A stretch of 64,000 nucleotides of DNA from Benincasa hispida (lineage: Eukaryota > Streptophyta > Magnoliopsida > Cucurbitales > Cucurbitaceae): the NCBI RefSeq assembly GCF_009727055.1, contig NC_052359.1, positions 10,501,264 to 10,565,263 of the forward strand, in the 5' to 3' direction. The position numbers were made by a program, and so were the translations under genes. The notes below the pieces were generated by a model. It was not told where the DNA came from and ran no database searches. It saw nothing but the letters and a program-made list of their open reading frames with translations. This document shows, one piece after another, positions 1-10,200 of the stretch. The number at the start of each line of letters is the position of its first letter. Position 1 is the first letter of the stretch.

Positions 1-169
1 ATTTACATTTTGAATGACATAAAGATGAGCTTGATCCAACTCATCCTTACTCGATCTGATAAAAGAAGCAGCTGGCTACTCTATCAATGTTTGAATTTGC
101 TGTCTTTGTTGATGAGTTTAGCCCAATAGAATTAACCCCAGATACGAATTCAGAACAAAACTCTCTAGT

Positions 170-657
170 CTATTCAACAATATAATTTTCTCCAACACAT
201 CCTACTGGTCGATTTATATTTCGTACATAAGTTTTCAACACTTTCATGTATCGTTCAAAAGGATATATCCACCTCAAATAAACAAGTCCACAAAACTCAA
301 CTTCTCTTATGAGATGCACTACAAGGCGTACCATTATTGTGAAGAATGATGGAGAAAAATACTTCTCTAAGAGGCAAGAATGACAACGATATCTTCTTGC
401 ATACCCTTTAACTGAGATGAATTGATCACCTTGCAACATATAGCATTAAAGAAGAAGCATAGGCGAGTAATTGAAAGTTTTACATGTTTGGGTAAAATAT
501 CACGAATGGCTACCGGTAATAATTGTTGCATAAGAACGTGATGATCATGCGACTTAAGCCCGTAAAGTTTCAAATCTGTAAGCGACACTAAACTTTGAAT
601 GTTTGATGAATAGCCTTCAGATACTTTAATTTTTGATAGTACCTTACAAAAGCTCAA
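170..657 (-). pseudogene. DUF4218-type domain of the TNP2 transposase, frameshifted
   Basis: Two overlapping frames are joined by a frameshift at about 367-440. Positions 657-367 carry LKSHDHHVLMQQLLPVAIRDILPK and ITRLCFFFNAICCKVI. Positions 439-170 continue with FSPSFFTIMVRLVVHLIREVE, LRWIYPFERYMKVLKTYVRN and RPVGCVGENYI. This is the standard DUF4218 order that follows TNP2 cores in plant CACTA elements. Confidence 0.87.
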
Positions 658-950
658 TTTCTCAGCTCGTGCTAATGTATAACATACAGGAGGTAAAAAG
701 ACTTTTTTCTCTCCTACTTAAGGGGCTAACTCTGATCTAATGTTCAGTTCCACCAAATCTAATCGAGTCTTTATTGCATCCTTAGTTTTATCAGGAATAT
801 CAAGCGATGTGCCAATAAGATTTGCACATACATTCTATTCAATGTGCATCACGTCTAAACAACGTCACACGTCAAGATACTTCCAGTATTCTAACTCGAA
901 AATAATAGATTTTTTCTTCCAATAAGTTGAAATGCTATCTCCACTTTCTT

Positions 951-1634
951 TTATTTGATACTTTTCTTATCAAATGAATATTGATACTCACTTATTTTTG
1001 TAAGAATTTCTTTCCCACTCAATGGTTCTGGACCACATTCTAATTCTTGTGTGCCATTAAAAGTTTTCTTTTGTTTCTTATATAGATGATTGGGGGGGGT
1101 AGAAACTTGCAATGCCATCCTCTTCTCTTTTGGTAAATAAGTGGATGAAGTATTCTCTCCAAAAATTGGACATGCATGATATCCTTTAACCATATAACCA
1201 CACAAGTTACCATACGCAGAAAAATCATTAATGGTCCATAATAAAATGGCTTTAAGTATGAAACGTTGTTCTTCATATGCATCGTAACATTCTATTCCAT
1301 CTTTCCAAAAAATTTTCAAGTTATCTACTAACAGAGCTAAATAAACATCTATGTCATTTCCCGGTTGTTTAGGACCAGATATTAGTGCAGTCAACATAAA
1401 ATATTTTCGCTTCATGCACAACCATGTAGGTAGATTATACGTCACTAACATCATTGGCCAACAATTATATCTACTACTAAGACCTCCATGTGGATTTACC
1501 CTATCTGTCGAAAGAGCAAGACGAAGATTTCTAGGCTCTGACCCAAACTCTGCCCACAAATTGTCTATTTTTTTCCACGATAGGGCATCTTTGGGATGTT
1601 TTAATAAACCATTTGTTTCTTTTTTTTTTAGCAT
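951..1634 (-). pseudogene. TNP2 transposase catalytic core
   Basis: The block has 227 residues. Conserved TNP2 blocks are visible: HPKDALSWKKID near residue 13, LALSTDRVNPHGGLSSRYNCW (Asp in the S-T-D-R context, one candidate catalytic residue), YNLPTWLCMKRKYFMLTALI, GPKQPGNDIDVYLALLVD, and LLWTINDFSAYGNLCGY. The family's normal TDG(F/V)NP reads TDRVNP here, a G-to-R change next to an essential acidic residue. Expected downstream sequence (the MHIEKNV region) is recognisable at 660-950 only with stops and frame changes. Confidence 0.88.
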
Positions 1635-1761
1635 GTCACGTCAATAAACTTACTGTTTCTTTACTTCGAAACATTCTTTCAAATCTTGGAATTCGGGAAA
1701 AATACCACATGACTTTTGCTGGGATATTCTTAGCCCTATCATTTAAATTTGTTTAAAATTT

Positions 1762-2226
1762 TCATCTTGACGTACCACAAATGGGGCATACATTTGCATT
1801 AGAGTGTTCTTTTCTAAACAAGCAACAATCATTTCTACATGCATGAATCTTCTCGTACTTCATTCCAAGAGTACCCAACATCTTTTTTGCTTCATAAATA
1901 GAAGTTGGAATTTCATTAGGACTAGGTAATATGTCATGAATTAATTCCAACAACTCAGTGAAACTCTTATGGCTCCATCCAAATTTAGTTTTTAAATTAT
2001 ATAACTTCACCAATGTAGATATTTTGGAAAAAGTTTTACAATTTGGGTACAATGGTATCTTCGCATCATCTAATAATTCGTCAAAATTATCGGATTTTCC
2101 ACTAAAATAGTTATTGTATGCAGCCTCAAATATTCCAATTGTGTCATCAACATCAACATCATCCTCATCAACTTCGTCTCTTTCACTAGTAAACACAATT
2201 GTTTCTCTTAATTGGAAATGATTCAT
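1762..2226 (-). pseudogene. TNP2 N-terminal region
   Basis: The block has 154 residues: an acidic start (DEVDEDDVDVDD), then the conserved LYPNCKTFSKIS, LYNLKTKFGWSHKSF and LPSPNEIPTSIYEAKKML segments, and a cysteine-rich end (HACRNDCCLFRKEH, CPICGTSR) that is probably a zinc-binding site. This order is typical of TNP2 proteins just before the catalytic core. It ends in stops. Downstream, at 1640-1760, recognisable residues of the linker (NIPAKVMWYFP) survive among stop codons. Confidence 0.85.
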
Positions 2227-2446
2227 CGTGAAAAATCCATGTCTGATAACTTTGATCTATACCATTAAAAAATAAGCGTTCTCTTATTTTGTTCACATCT
2301 AGAGTCTTTGCATTAACACATTTCAAACATGGACAACTCATAACATTCGATATATTTGAATGTTGTAGAACATTTTTAATAAACACCTCGACCCTTAAAC
2401 CATACTCAGCTAACATTCTATTAATTTTCATCCATGACTTATTCAT
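2186..2446 (-). pseudogene. Transposase-associated N-terminal domain block
   Basis: The block has 86 residues starting MNKSWMKINRM. It shows the family's CPCLKCVN cysteine motif (about residues 39-46) and a C-terminal half with FFNGIDQSYQTWIFHDE. The Cys pair and the Trp-His ending are the hallmarks of the domain found at the front of TNP2 transposases. It overlaps the next block in another frame by 41 bases, which marks a frameshift or a lost splice site. Confidence 0.85.
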
Positions 2447-2449
2447 GAT

Positions 2450-4340
2450 TGTAAAATATGCAACTTAATCTACAAAAAAAAATAATAATAAGGGAAAATT
2501 TAAAAGCGTAAAATTATGATTGTAAAATATGCAACATCAACAAATTTAGAACAAATAGACTTTTAAGATAAGCATCTTATAAATATTACCTTGTCCTTGT
2601 TATTAATGTTGTTATGAAGTCCTTTTTGTGTTGGGTGCACCTTCTCCACTTGTCAACCTTCTTAAAACACGTCCAATTCAATCTTCCTATCTTCCTTCCA
2701 AATTCTCAAGAATCACAATTTAGTTTTACACGTCAAACTTGAACCTAACAAATGAAAAACTTCACTCAAAATCAAGTATTGAATCAAAACAAATATCAAT
2801 CCACACAAATATCACAATAAATCGTGTCCTTAGACCGTGTTTTATATGAGTCAATACCAAGGACCCAGTTCCTATCGATGAAAAGAAAAGCCAAAAAAAA
2901 ACATCATCTCATTTTCTGAATAATAAAGTAAGAAGTTGTGTTCAAAAAATACAAGTAATATCTAATTGAAAGCAACAAATGTTTAATTCTAAATATGCAG
3001 TTAAACAAGCAAACTCAAAGGCTAAAAACATACTTCACTAACAATCCAAAGTTTGAACTCTTTAATTTCAAGCGAATTAATCATAGAGAAAACGAGATAG
3101 TGAAACCAATATCCAATTAGTTCACACATCTATTAAGCAAAATAAAAAAGGCATACCAATTAGGAGCTACATTGATAAATGCTACATAATACATCATCTC
3201 ATTTTCCATGTTTTATGAAAAGGAAAAAGAAAAAGAAACTTTCATATTTCTTACAACGGTATGAACACGATACCACTTTCATCTTTCTTACTTGTTTGGC
3301 CCTTTCAATCTCTATAAGATCACACCTGATAACGACTCACAAAAATCAAACAAAGATTTGGAGTCTGCTAAATTTAAGCCTCAATATCATCAGAGTTCTC
3401 CATCATTTAGCAAAAGGAATAAAAATTATCCTACTAGTTTTGAACCATCTTATCTATAAGAACCATTAACATAATAGAATTAAGCCAATACAAACTCAAA
3501 TAAATAAAACCAAGGCTTCCTAATGAGGTGGAGGAGAATCAAATTCTCAACACACCACGAGCTTAACACTGAAAAAGTTTATGGAGAGCGAGAGAGAATT
3601 GGATGTCAATTTATGGATTTGATTTGGTGGTTTGTAGAACATCCCAATAGGAGAGGATTAAACCAGAAAGTAAACTAAAAAAAAAAACATGAAAAGAGAG
3701 AAAAAGAAGTACAAACAAGAAACAATTACAACTTAGAAGTAAAAGCTTGAACATGTCTCAATGACCAGAGGGCTTAATCTAGAAGTTTGGGAGATGTCAT
3801 TTCCTCAAGTGGGCAAGTAAAAAATGACTTCAATTATCAACCCTAACCATCCAACAATCTCACAGTCTCTCTACTAAAACTATTGGGTTTTATTTAGTCA
3901 GGCATTATCACAAATAACAATTGAGAAGTCAAATTAATGCCATTAACATAATCTATAGAAATTGCAAATTTATATAAGAAAAAGTAAAATATACATCATC
4001 TGTTGAGTAATTAATACTCCTAACCCCTTCCCCTTTGGTTCTATCCTTGAAAAACTGTAGCAACCAAAATCAAATGACAAAATGTCATCAACATAATAAT
4101 AATAATAATAAAATTAAAATCTTCTACAATTTGGTAACTAATTAACTCATTTTACAATCTAAACGATGAATTCAAAAGAAATTTGCTTACAAACTAGTTT
4201 ACATTGTATCGAAATTTTCACTTGTTGCTTTTATCATTTGAAATCAAAGATTATTCAGAATAACCCTGTAAATGGTTTTGTGAAAGAATGTGTATGGAAA
4301 AGAAAAAAAAAATTAAATAGCAAAAATTTGGGGAATTAAA
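2450..4340. other. Non-coding interior of the CACTA element
   Basis: This AT-rich stretch lies between the GC-rich leader and the first transposase-type exon. I see no convincing protein similarity in any frame. It probably holds the 5' intron(s) of the transposase gene. An (AAT)n run sits near 4100. Confidence 0.5.
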
Positions 4341-4429
4341 AAACTAATGAAAATCAATAAAAACATCAAAATTTCAACACTATTCAAACATACCTCATTC
4401 AACGTCGGAGACTACAAGGTCTACAGTCC

Positions 4430-4570
4430 TCATTCACGTCGACGACGTGAAGGAGATCGACGGAGACGGGCGAGCGACGGCGTGAAGGAGATCGACGGAC
4501 GAGCGAAGAAGGGTGAAGGACAGGCGAGTGAGATAGGGTTTGGGCATAAGAGAGGGAGGTGACGGATATA
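4430..4570 (-). promoter_or_regulatory. GC-rich leader/promoter zone of the CACTA element
   Basis: This 140-bp island is strikingly GC-rich and CpG-rich (GACGACGTG, GATCGACGGA words repeated twice) inside very AT-rich DNA. On the minus strand it is followed by CT-rich sequence, like the 5' untranslated exon of other CACTA elements. A reading frame that crosses it on the plus strand (Arg/Gly-rich) is judged to be a by-product of composition. The promoter role is inference. Confidence 0.45.
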
Positions 4571-4608
4571 GGGTTTTATTATTTAATAAAATAAGAAAAA
4601 AAAAATTA

Positions 4609-4721
4609 CACTTTTAATGTCGGTTTTAAACCAACATTAAAGATTCATTTTTTTTAAACTGACATTATACATCCGATTTCACTTTTTCCAATCGACATTA
4701 AAGTCCAAATTTCTTCTAGTG
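4609..4721 (-). repeat. CACTA terminal inverted repeat and subterminal repeats
   Basis: The minus strand reads CACTAGAAGAAA from 4721. Three near-copies of a TTTAATGTCGGTTT-like word follow, in both orientations (around 4615-4640, 4660-4680 and 4690-4705). Such arrays are the binding sites of the CACTA helper protein in characterised elements. Here that role is inferred from position. Confidence 0.85.
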
Positions 4722-4832
4722 AAAATTTATCTTGTTTTTGAAAAAGTAAAAGATTAAATGACGAAACATATAAAGTTGTAGGAAAAGATAGTGTTTACCA
4801 CCTTAATTTTAAAAAATCAAAAGTCAAAGCGT

Positions 4833-5107
4833 CGTTTGGTAACCATTTTGTTTTTAGTTTTTGTTTTTTAAAATTAAACATATATACATTACTTCCACCT
4901 CCAAATTTCTTTCTTTGTTAATTACTTTTCCCCAATCGTTTAAAAACCATGCTAAATTTTTAGAATTAAAAAAATAGCTTTCAAAAAGTTGTTTTGTTTA
5001 TAGAATTTGACTAACAATTTAACCATTGTAAATTTTTGTAAGAAATATGGATGAAATAGGCTTAATTTTTCAAAACAAAAACAAAAATCCAAATGGTCAA
5101 CAAACGA
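4833..5107. repeat. MITE-like inverted-repeat element, copy 1
   Basis: The left end reads GTTTGGTAACCATTTTGTTT, with AGTTTTTGTTTT after it. The right end is its approximate complement (AACAAAAACAAAAATCC, AAATGGTCAACAAACGA). The inner ~200 bp is near-identical in layout to 6441-6670. Terminal inverted repeats, short length and copy number two support a MITE. I could not see a clean target duplication. Confidence 0.65.
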
Positions 5108-5242
5108 ATCAAAATTAATTAAATATTTTTCCATCTTAAAATCAACATTAAAAAGAGGAAAAAAAAACTCAGAAACTATTTAGACAAAAAAAGGAGGAAA
5201 ATATAGTATTGAAAAATGAAAATGTAAAGAAAAGAGAGCAAA

Positions 5243-5675
5243 TCAGCTATGGAGAAGGTTTTTATCTTGAAGCAACGATAAAAGTGGACCGAACGAGACA
5301 CCATCTTCATTACGAACATAATACTTGGAAACCGGCGTAAGGCTATAAAGTCTCTGCACATTCCCATCTTCATCAAAGGCCAAAGAGTATCCCACAACCG
5401 AGTGGCTCGCCAAAAGCCTCAACATCCGATCAACCATTGTCGCCGCTTCGGGGTTTGTTGTGGTCTCAGCCGCTATCTCTGCCGGAGAGAGCTCGGCCCC
5501 ATTCCTGGCCTTGGCCAAGATCTCAAACACGCCGAGCTCGAAGGCTGCTTGGAGTGTCATCGGCACCACCGATAAAGTAGCCAATTGCGTAGCATAAGCA
5601 TAGTGTTGTTCTTCTTGGGCAGTGGCAGCATTTGTCGAAGGAAGTGATGGTTATTTCCTCTGCCGTGGAAGCCAT
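5243..5675 (-). pseudogene. O-methyltransferase (COMT-like) 5' fragment, frameshifted and truncated
   Basis: A likely start ATG lies at 5675 (MASTAEEITITS). After about 13 codons, one extra base in a TTCC run shifts the frame. The second frame then reads on into LATLSVVPMTLQAAFELGVFE, LSPAEIAAE, TTTNPEAATMVDRMLRLLAS and YSLTPVSKYYVRNEDGVSFG, the dimerisation domain of plant caffeate/flavonoid 3-O-methyltransferases. Family members are about 360 residues. Here coding similarity ends at LLSLLQDKNLLHS with a stop at 5243, before any SAM-binding (GGG) motif, so no catalytic domain is present. The upper frame alone gives 113 residues from an internal Met. The fragment lies between two copies of one MITE and next to a CACTA element, so it could be a relic gene or a captured fragment. 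The gene fragment is certain; the exact ancestral substrate is not. Confidence 0.85.
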
Positions 5676-6440
5676 TTCTAGCTGGAGTTGTGTGATGAAG
5701 AGGGAAGTTGAGGCTGTGGCAATTTATTTGATGGATAGAGTTGCAGAAAATGGGTAGTAGAGAAAAAGGCAATAGAATGTTTGATTGGTTGTTTCGCATC
5801 CCAACAGAAGTTTTAAATTTTTTTACAAGGAAAAGACAACGGATAAAGAAAAGGAAAATACTTGAAATGGAAACACTGTTCAATTCTCAATTTGGTTCTC
5901 AATCATTTCAAATTTTCAATTAAAAATACTTAGGCATCTCGAATAGTACTCATGTTTGTGCATTCCACCAAATTGTTCAATCATAATTTATCATATGATA
6001 AATTTTACTTTTCTTTTTCTTTTTCCAGAATATTTTAATATTTCTTATTTTAGTGGTGGAAAGGGATACACAAAAATGGGTGTATCCTGGGATACACTCA
6101 AGTATCACTCTTTTCAATTAAGTCATTTTGTATATGACAACAATTAGGTGCAACGACCTGATTATACATGCATTCTTTCTTTTACAAAAAAAAAAACAAA
6201 ATTTTTATTGGATAATTGTCTAGGCTACATAAAGGTACGTATACCCAGATAGTATCCATTTTTTTTCTTTTATATATCATTAAATTATTGTTTTATTACT
6301 ATAGGTTTAATAAAGTAATTCATAAAATTCTACTGGCACGCACATTACCAAAACTATTTTGATGATTAACAAAATCCATTTCTCCAAGTGGCATGTTCAG
6401 TGAGTCCAAATACGTTTAAAAAAAAAAAACAATACTTTAA
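5676..6440. other. AT-rich spacer with no supported gene
   Basis: Short frames at 5741-6147 have no recognisable similarity. If the fragment at 5243-5675 was once a gene in place, 5676-5800 would be its promoter/5' leader. I see only generic TA-rich words. Confidence 0.5.
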
Positions 6441-6670
6441 GCCCCTCTTAGTAACTATTTTATTTTTATAAATTAAGTCTATAGATATTGCTCCCACTTC
6501 CAAATTTCTTCCATTATATCTACCTTTCATCAACGGTTTAAAAAACTAAGCCAAATTTAGATAACTAAAAAAAGTAACTTTCAAAAAGTTGTTTTTGTTT
6601 TTGAAATTTGGCTAAGAATCCAACCATTGTACTTAAGAAAGACGCAAATTATTGTAAGAAATATGGATGA
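6441..6670. repeat. MITE-like element copy 2, right end missing
   Basis: It matches 4833-5065 segment by segment (CTCCCACTTCCAAATTTCTT, CAAAAAGTTGTTTTTGTTTT, TTGTAAGAAATATGGATGA). It stops abruptly at 6670, where a copia LTR (TGTTGGGATTG) begins. Copy 1 continues for another ~45 bp to its inverted end. The copia element A therefore inserted inside this MITE. The lost half is not seen elsewhere in the window. Confidence 0.65.
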
Positions 6671-7116
6671 TGTTGGGATTGATGCCCTAAATCTCGTAGG
6701 GTCATGTAGTTTGTAATTGTATTGTACAAACATTTTATTTATTTAATAAAATATGAGATGTTTTATTTGAGATTTAGTAGCATTAAACCCATAAACCAAT
6801 AAACTAACATCTAAGTTTATTATCTGTAGCTTAAACATGTATGTAGAGACATACAGGTAGATCATATTTAAGTGATAACCTAAGTGGTCTGTAGTAGATG
6901 GATAAGGCTGGATTCTTTATCCTAGTGACACTACAATACAACCCGCTTTGTAGATGTTACTATTATTGTAAACTACTCAAATGATTTGATCCTGACCATT
7001 CATGTGGAGACTTGAGCATGGGTATTCTATACAAAGGAGTTTGTATAAGACCAGATAATGAAATGACAAGTCTCATTATATAATACCGTTCATAATTGAG
7101 ACTTACATTTCACCAG
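6671..7116 (+). repeat. Copia A LTR, left part
   Basis: The family landmarks are present: the opening TGTTGGGATTGATGCC, CTTAAACATGTATGTAGAGAC, AAGTGATAACCTAAGTGGTC, and CTATACAAAGGAGTTTGTATAA. The same landmarks recur in order in the B, F and solo LTRs. It breaks after TTTCACCAG. Confidence 0.82.
7112..7116. repeat. Target-site duplication ACCAG, left (partner 17174-17178)
   Basis: The five bases ACCAG precede the element's TGATGC at 7117, and the same five follow its ...ATATCA at 17173. Both flanks continue as copia A LTR. Confidence 0.92.
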
Positions 7117-8799
7117 TGATGCTTGGTTTTATGAAGTGGAATTATAGATGATATGCGATAGTGAAATTGCGTTGAACACTCAAATTTCCTCAGCGAAATC
7201 CAAGTGTACACTCCACTGAGTTTCCTGGTAAGTCTAAGGTCGAACTCAGGAACTTATGAAAACAGGTTGCAATGGTAATTTTTATGGAAACTTTGTGGTA
7301 ACCAAATAAATAAATAGTTGTTGAGGTTGTTGTTTGTGGTAATGAAAAATAAACACATACGGCGGAGTTTGAAAAGAGTTGAATAAACGGGAAATGCGAT
7401 GAGTATGCAGTGAACGGGTTGAGAAGGGTTTCGGCTAATACTTCCTAGGATGCACTCATGCTTTGTGATCATACAACATGCATACAATAGTAAACCATCT
7501 CTCGATGCGAATGCTACTGCTTCTAATGGTAGAACGCATGCGATATATGCGATAAGTCTATAGGACCTACGCATAAGCCTCTATTCTTATTTATGCAATG
7601 ACAGAATAACACAAACATAAATAAGGCGACCACATAATATCATTCCTATCTCTAGGATGCATGTGATGCAGGTTGGCAAATAGAGCTTATCTCTAAGTCC
7701 CTATCTCTTGATTATATAGTTCTAATCTTGCTCTCTCGAGTCTAGATTCTAACCTGACTCTCTCGAGTCCTAAGTTCTTTCTTCAGTCTCTCTCTCGAGT
7801 AGCTCTAAAGGGATATTTGGCACAGCATAATACAAGATAATAGTAAGCAATGAACTTCCTAGGTTATGTTAGCTTAGTTCTTCTCAACCCATTCAACTAG
7901 TTTAGCTACTCATGTATTTTAGGAGAGTGAACAAATGTAGAATAAGAACTTCCATTGTATAAATGTAGAGATGAAGTACAAAACATCAATGCAAGAATAG
8001 AATAAAGAGCCTGGTAGCAATCTCTTGCTGCTTAGGCTTTTACACTGTTGTTCTACTTGTGTTCAAAAGATAATCTCGCTCTCGCAAGAGTCGGCCCACT
8101 CTCTGCTTCTACGCCTCAAGGTTCTCTCTTGAGTTTCCCTGAGTGATCTCTAGCATCACCACTCTTCTCTTGCTTCTCCTTAAAACGAAAAGAAACTATG
8201 AACAAAGACATGCGATCCAAACGTATGAATTTTCGAACTGACGGAATGGTGAACAACAACTAAACCCTTTTCTGAAGGATGCCTCTGGTATTTATAGAAC
8301 ATCTAGGGTGAACGGTGGCTTCTCTCGCATGATTGCACAGATGGGACGACTTTAATTCCTTAATTGATGTGCCGAATATTTGTCACCAAAAAGCTTAATG
8401 TACTTGTTATCGTTAGCGGCTGTCAACTTAATTCGGACTATCATCAGCTTTCTGTTCCATCACGATTAATTAGCCTTTCACCCAGATACGCCCACCATGT
8501 TGCGCCGATCAAGTTGCGACAATCCTTCTTGAGTAAATGTTTGCGAACGCGATCACCGCAAAGCCTTTCGGTAATGCTGCGTTCGACCAATGATTTCCTA
8601 TGATCGCAATTTTCGTCTTGCATCATTGCATATTCTGCACAAAAATACAAAAATAAACTGTTCTAATGCGATGAACACATGCGACTGTAATATTATGAAT
8701 CTGATGCTTTTTGGATGCAATTTGACATGTTTTATCAATGCAAGCCAACATTGTTTAAGAACTTAGCACTATGATAACATGTATTTCTGCCCGTTATCA
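7117..8799 (-). repeat. Gypsy LTR (3' LTR in element sense), 1683 bp
   Basis: Its plus-strand ends are TGATGCTTGGTTTTAT and ...CCCGTTATCA. It matches 15587-17173 throughout but has about 100 bp extra at 7717-7818, including three copies of CTCTCTCGAGT. A pale purine tract on the minus strand (GATTTGGGGTTT) lies just outside at 8800-8812 and serves as the expected polypurine tract. Confidence 0.9.
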
Positions 8800-10200
8800 A
8801 AACCCCAAATCTAAACAATGCTTGTCCTCAAGCATAAGTTAATAATTTTTTTTAGCAAATCGACCACAATGTTCTTTCCCTAGATTTCTTAAGGATACTT
8901 CTTTTGATTTCTATATACCAAAACTTCCTTAAGTCTTATTCAAGTCTCTTCTTAAAATATTTCTAAGACCTAGGGACTACAAGCTTAACCTTCAAAAGAA
9001 CTTTACTAATTTTCGAAACATCGCATGATTTATTTCAAAAAGAAAATTTTCCACCGGGGTGTCAAATGATTTTATCCTTGCATATTTCTTGACATTATTT
9101 TTTTTTTCTAACATTGTGCTGATTTAAGTGTCTTGCCTTTGTTTTGGCTTACCCCCACGTGTGTCATACAGACATTCAACTACGAGCAATGTGCTCTTTC
9201 TCAGATTAAACTCATACCTACTTGGCAGTGGAGTTGCGGTCATTTATTTATACGTCGATCCTAGTGAATTACTTTCGTTTTGGCTTGCCCCCATGTGTGT
9301 CATGAGGACATCCAACTACGGGTAAGTGCCTTTCACAACTTAACTCTTATCAACATGGGTTTTCATTGCATTAATAGGGAAGTTGTTATTCTCAAAATTT
9401 TTCTCCTTTTTTTTTTTCAAAATAGCAAGGTCGAAAATAAATACCTCACCCCCAAATTTAAAATGCGGCAATGTCCTCATTGCCAAAAGATTAAAATAAG
9501 TCATATGATGTTCTTAGAATGCTTCGTAAAGAGAATTTGAAAGAAAGCTAGCAAACCTCTAACTTCTAGAAATATTTTATGAGGTGACTATCTTAACGTT
9601 AAGTTGACTCTAGTATATACAAAAGAAATAGAAGCATGTTTTTCATCATTGAAATCATAATTGGCAAAGAGATAGCATGCGGTAACTTACTAAATTTATC
9701 CATGTCAAATGATTGCGATAATCAAAGAGGATGCGGTGATAAAAATTTTAAAACTAAAATGCGATGTGACAGTGCAAAATTTGAAATAAAGATAGGGAAG
9801 AATACACCCCCAAATTTATGATGTCGCCTGCATTGTGTATTGATGCATCCTTCTTTATGGCGATCTATCTTCTTTGGATTGTGGTGACGGAATAGAGTAA
9901 GTTGCTTCTTCGTGTATCATCTCCACAATCCAGCGCCTCGATCGTTGTAAGAAAAATAGAGAAAGGGTAAAATTATTTTAAACAAAACAAAATTCATTAT
10001 CGCAATCTCCCTTTTTTTTTTTTTTTTTTTTTTTGAAATAAGAATAGATAAAGACTGAAATGATATAGTGAAGATATATGAAATTCTGAATAGTAGAGAA
10101 GAATTGAAGATTCCATGCTTCCTAAACTTGCGTCCCTGATGAATTGTGATCGTTTGATAATGCAGGGACCACCTACTTCCTTCTTTATTCAAAGTTTTTT
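8800..10200 (-). other. 3' region of the gypsy element, no intact protein
   Basis: Athila elements often carry an env-like frame between integrase and the 3' LTR. Here I find no convincing long frame. What is present: a 136-bp tandem repeat (9130-9400), a T26 run at about 10009-10034, and purine/pyrimidine-rich stretches. Short frames on the plus strand at 9128-9821 have no visible similarity. Confidence 0.6.
9130..9400. repeat. Degenerate ~136-bp tandem repeat in the gypsy 3' region
   Basis: GTTTTGGCTTACCCCCACGT at 9141 recurs as GTTTTGGCTTGCCCCCATGT at 9277. Both are followed by GTGTCAT, A-CATCCAACTACG-like text and a CTCATACC/CTTATCAAC segment. Confidence 0.7.

Larger units (their letters stand above)
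1..2446 (-). pseudogene. TNP2-type CACTA transposase gene, broken and cut by window edge
   Basis: Reading the minus strand, the family's domains appear in order: transposase-associated N-terminal domain (2446-2186), TNP2 N-terminal region (2226-1762), TNP2 catalytic core (1634-951), and a DUF4218-type domain (657-170). The protein should bind element ends and catalyse excision and reinsertion in the nucleus. The reading frame changes between blocks, and stops interrupt 1640-1760 and 660-950, so no full-length product can be made unless introns explain some of the gaps. Residues after about position 170 run off the window; the family's C-terminal DUF4216 region is expected there. The start at 2446 (MNKSWMK) fits the family's usual opening. 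Confidence 0.88.
1..4721 (-). mobile_element. CACTA (En/Spm) DNA transposon, 5' part, continues past window start
   Basis: Seen: on the minus strand the element opens at 4721 with CACTAGAAGAAATTTGG, the CACTA-type terminal inverted repeat. Behind it lie short subterminal repeats of the AATGTCGGTTTTAAACC type (4609-4710), a GC-rich leader (about 4430-4565), a 2-kb non-coding stretch, and then a TNP2-type transposase gene from 2446 down to the window edge. Known: CACTA elements cut and paste using a TNP2/TnpD transposase that acts with a DNA-binding partner on the subterminal repeats, and they leave 3-bp target duplications. The outer base triplet here is AAA (4722-4724). Its partner lies outside the window, so the duplication is unproven. 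The transposase has many stops and frameshifts, so the copy is presumably non-autonomous. Confidence 0.9.

Noticed and set aside
4347..4562. Arg/Gly-rich 71-residue frame
   Set aside because: It lies in the GC-rich leader of the CACTA element on the opposite strand. Repetition of GATCGACGGA-type words explains it; there is no protein similarity.
5557..5883. 108-residue minus frame overlapping the methyltransferase start
   Set aside because: It is the shifted reading of the same gene's 5' region. The methyltransferase frame explains the bases better.
9128..9540. Two overlapping plus-strand frames with Cys/His residues
   Set aside because: They fall in a tandem repeat of the gypsy 3' region, without conserved motif or family match.
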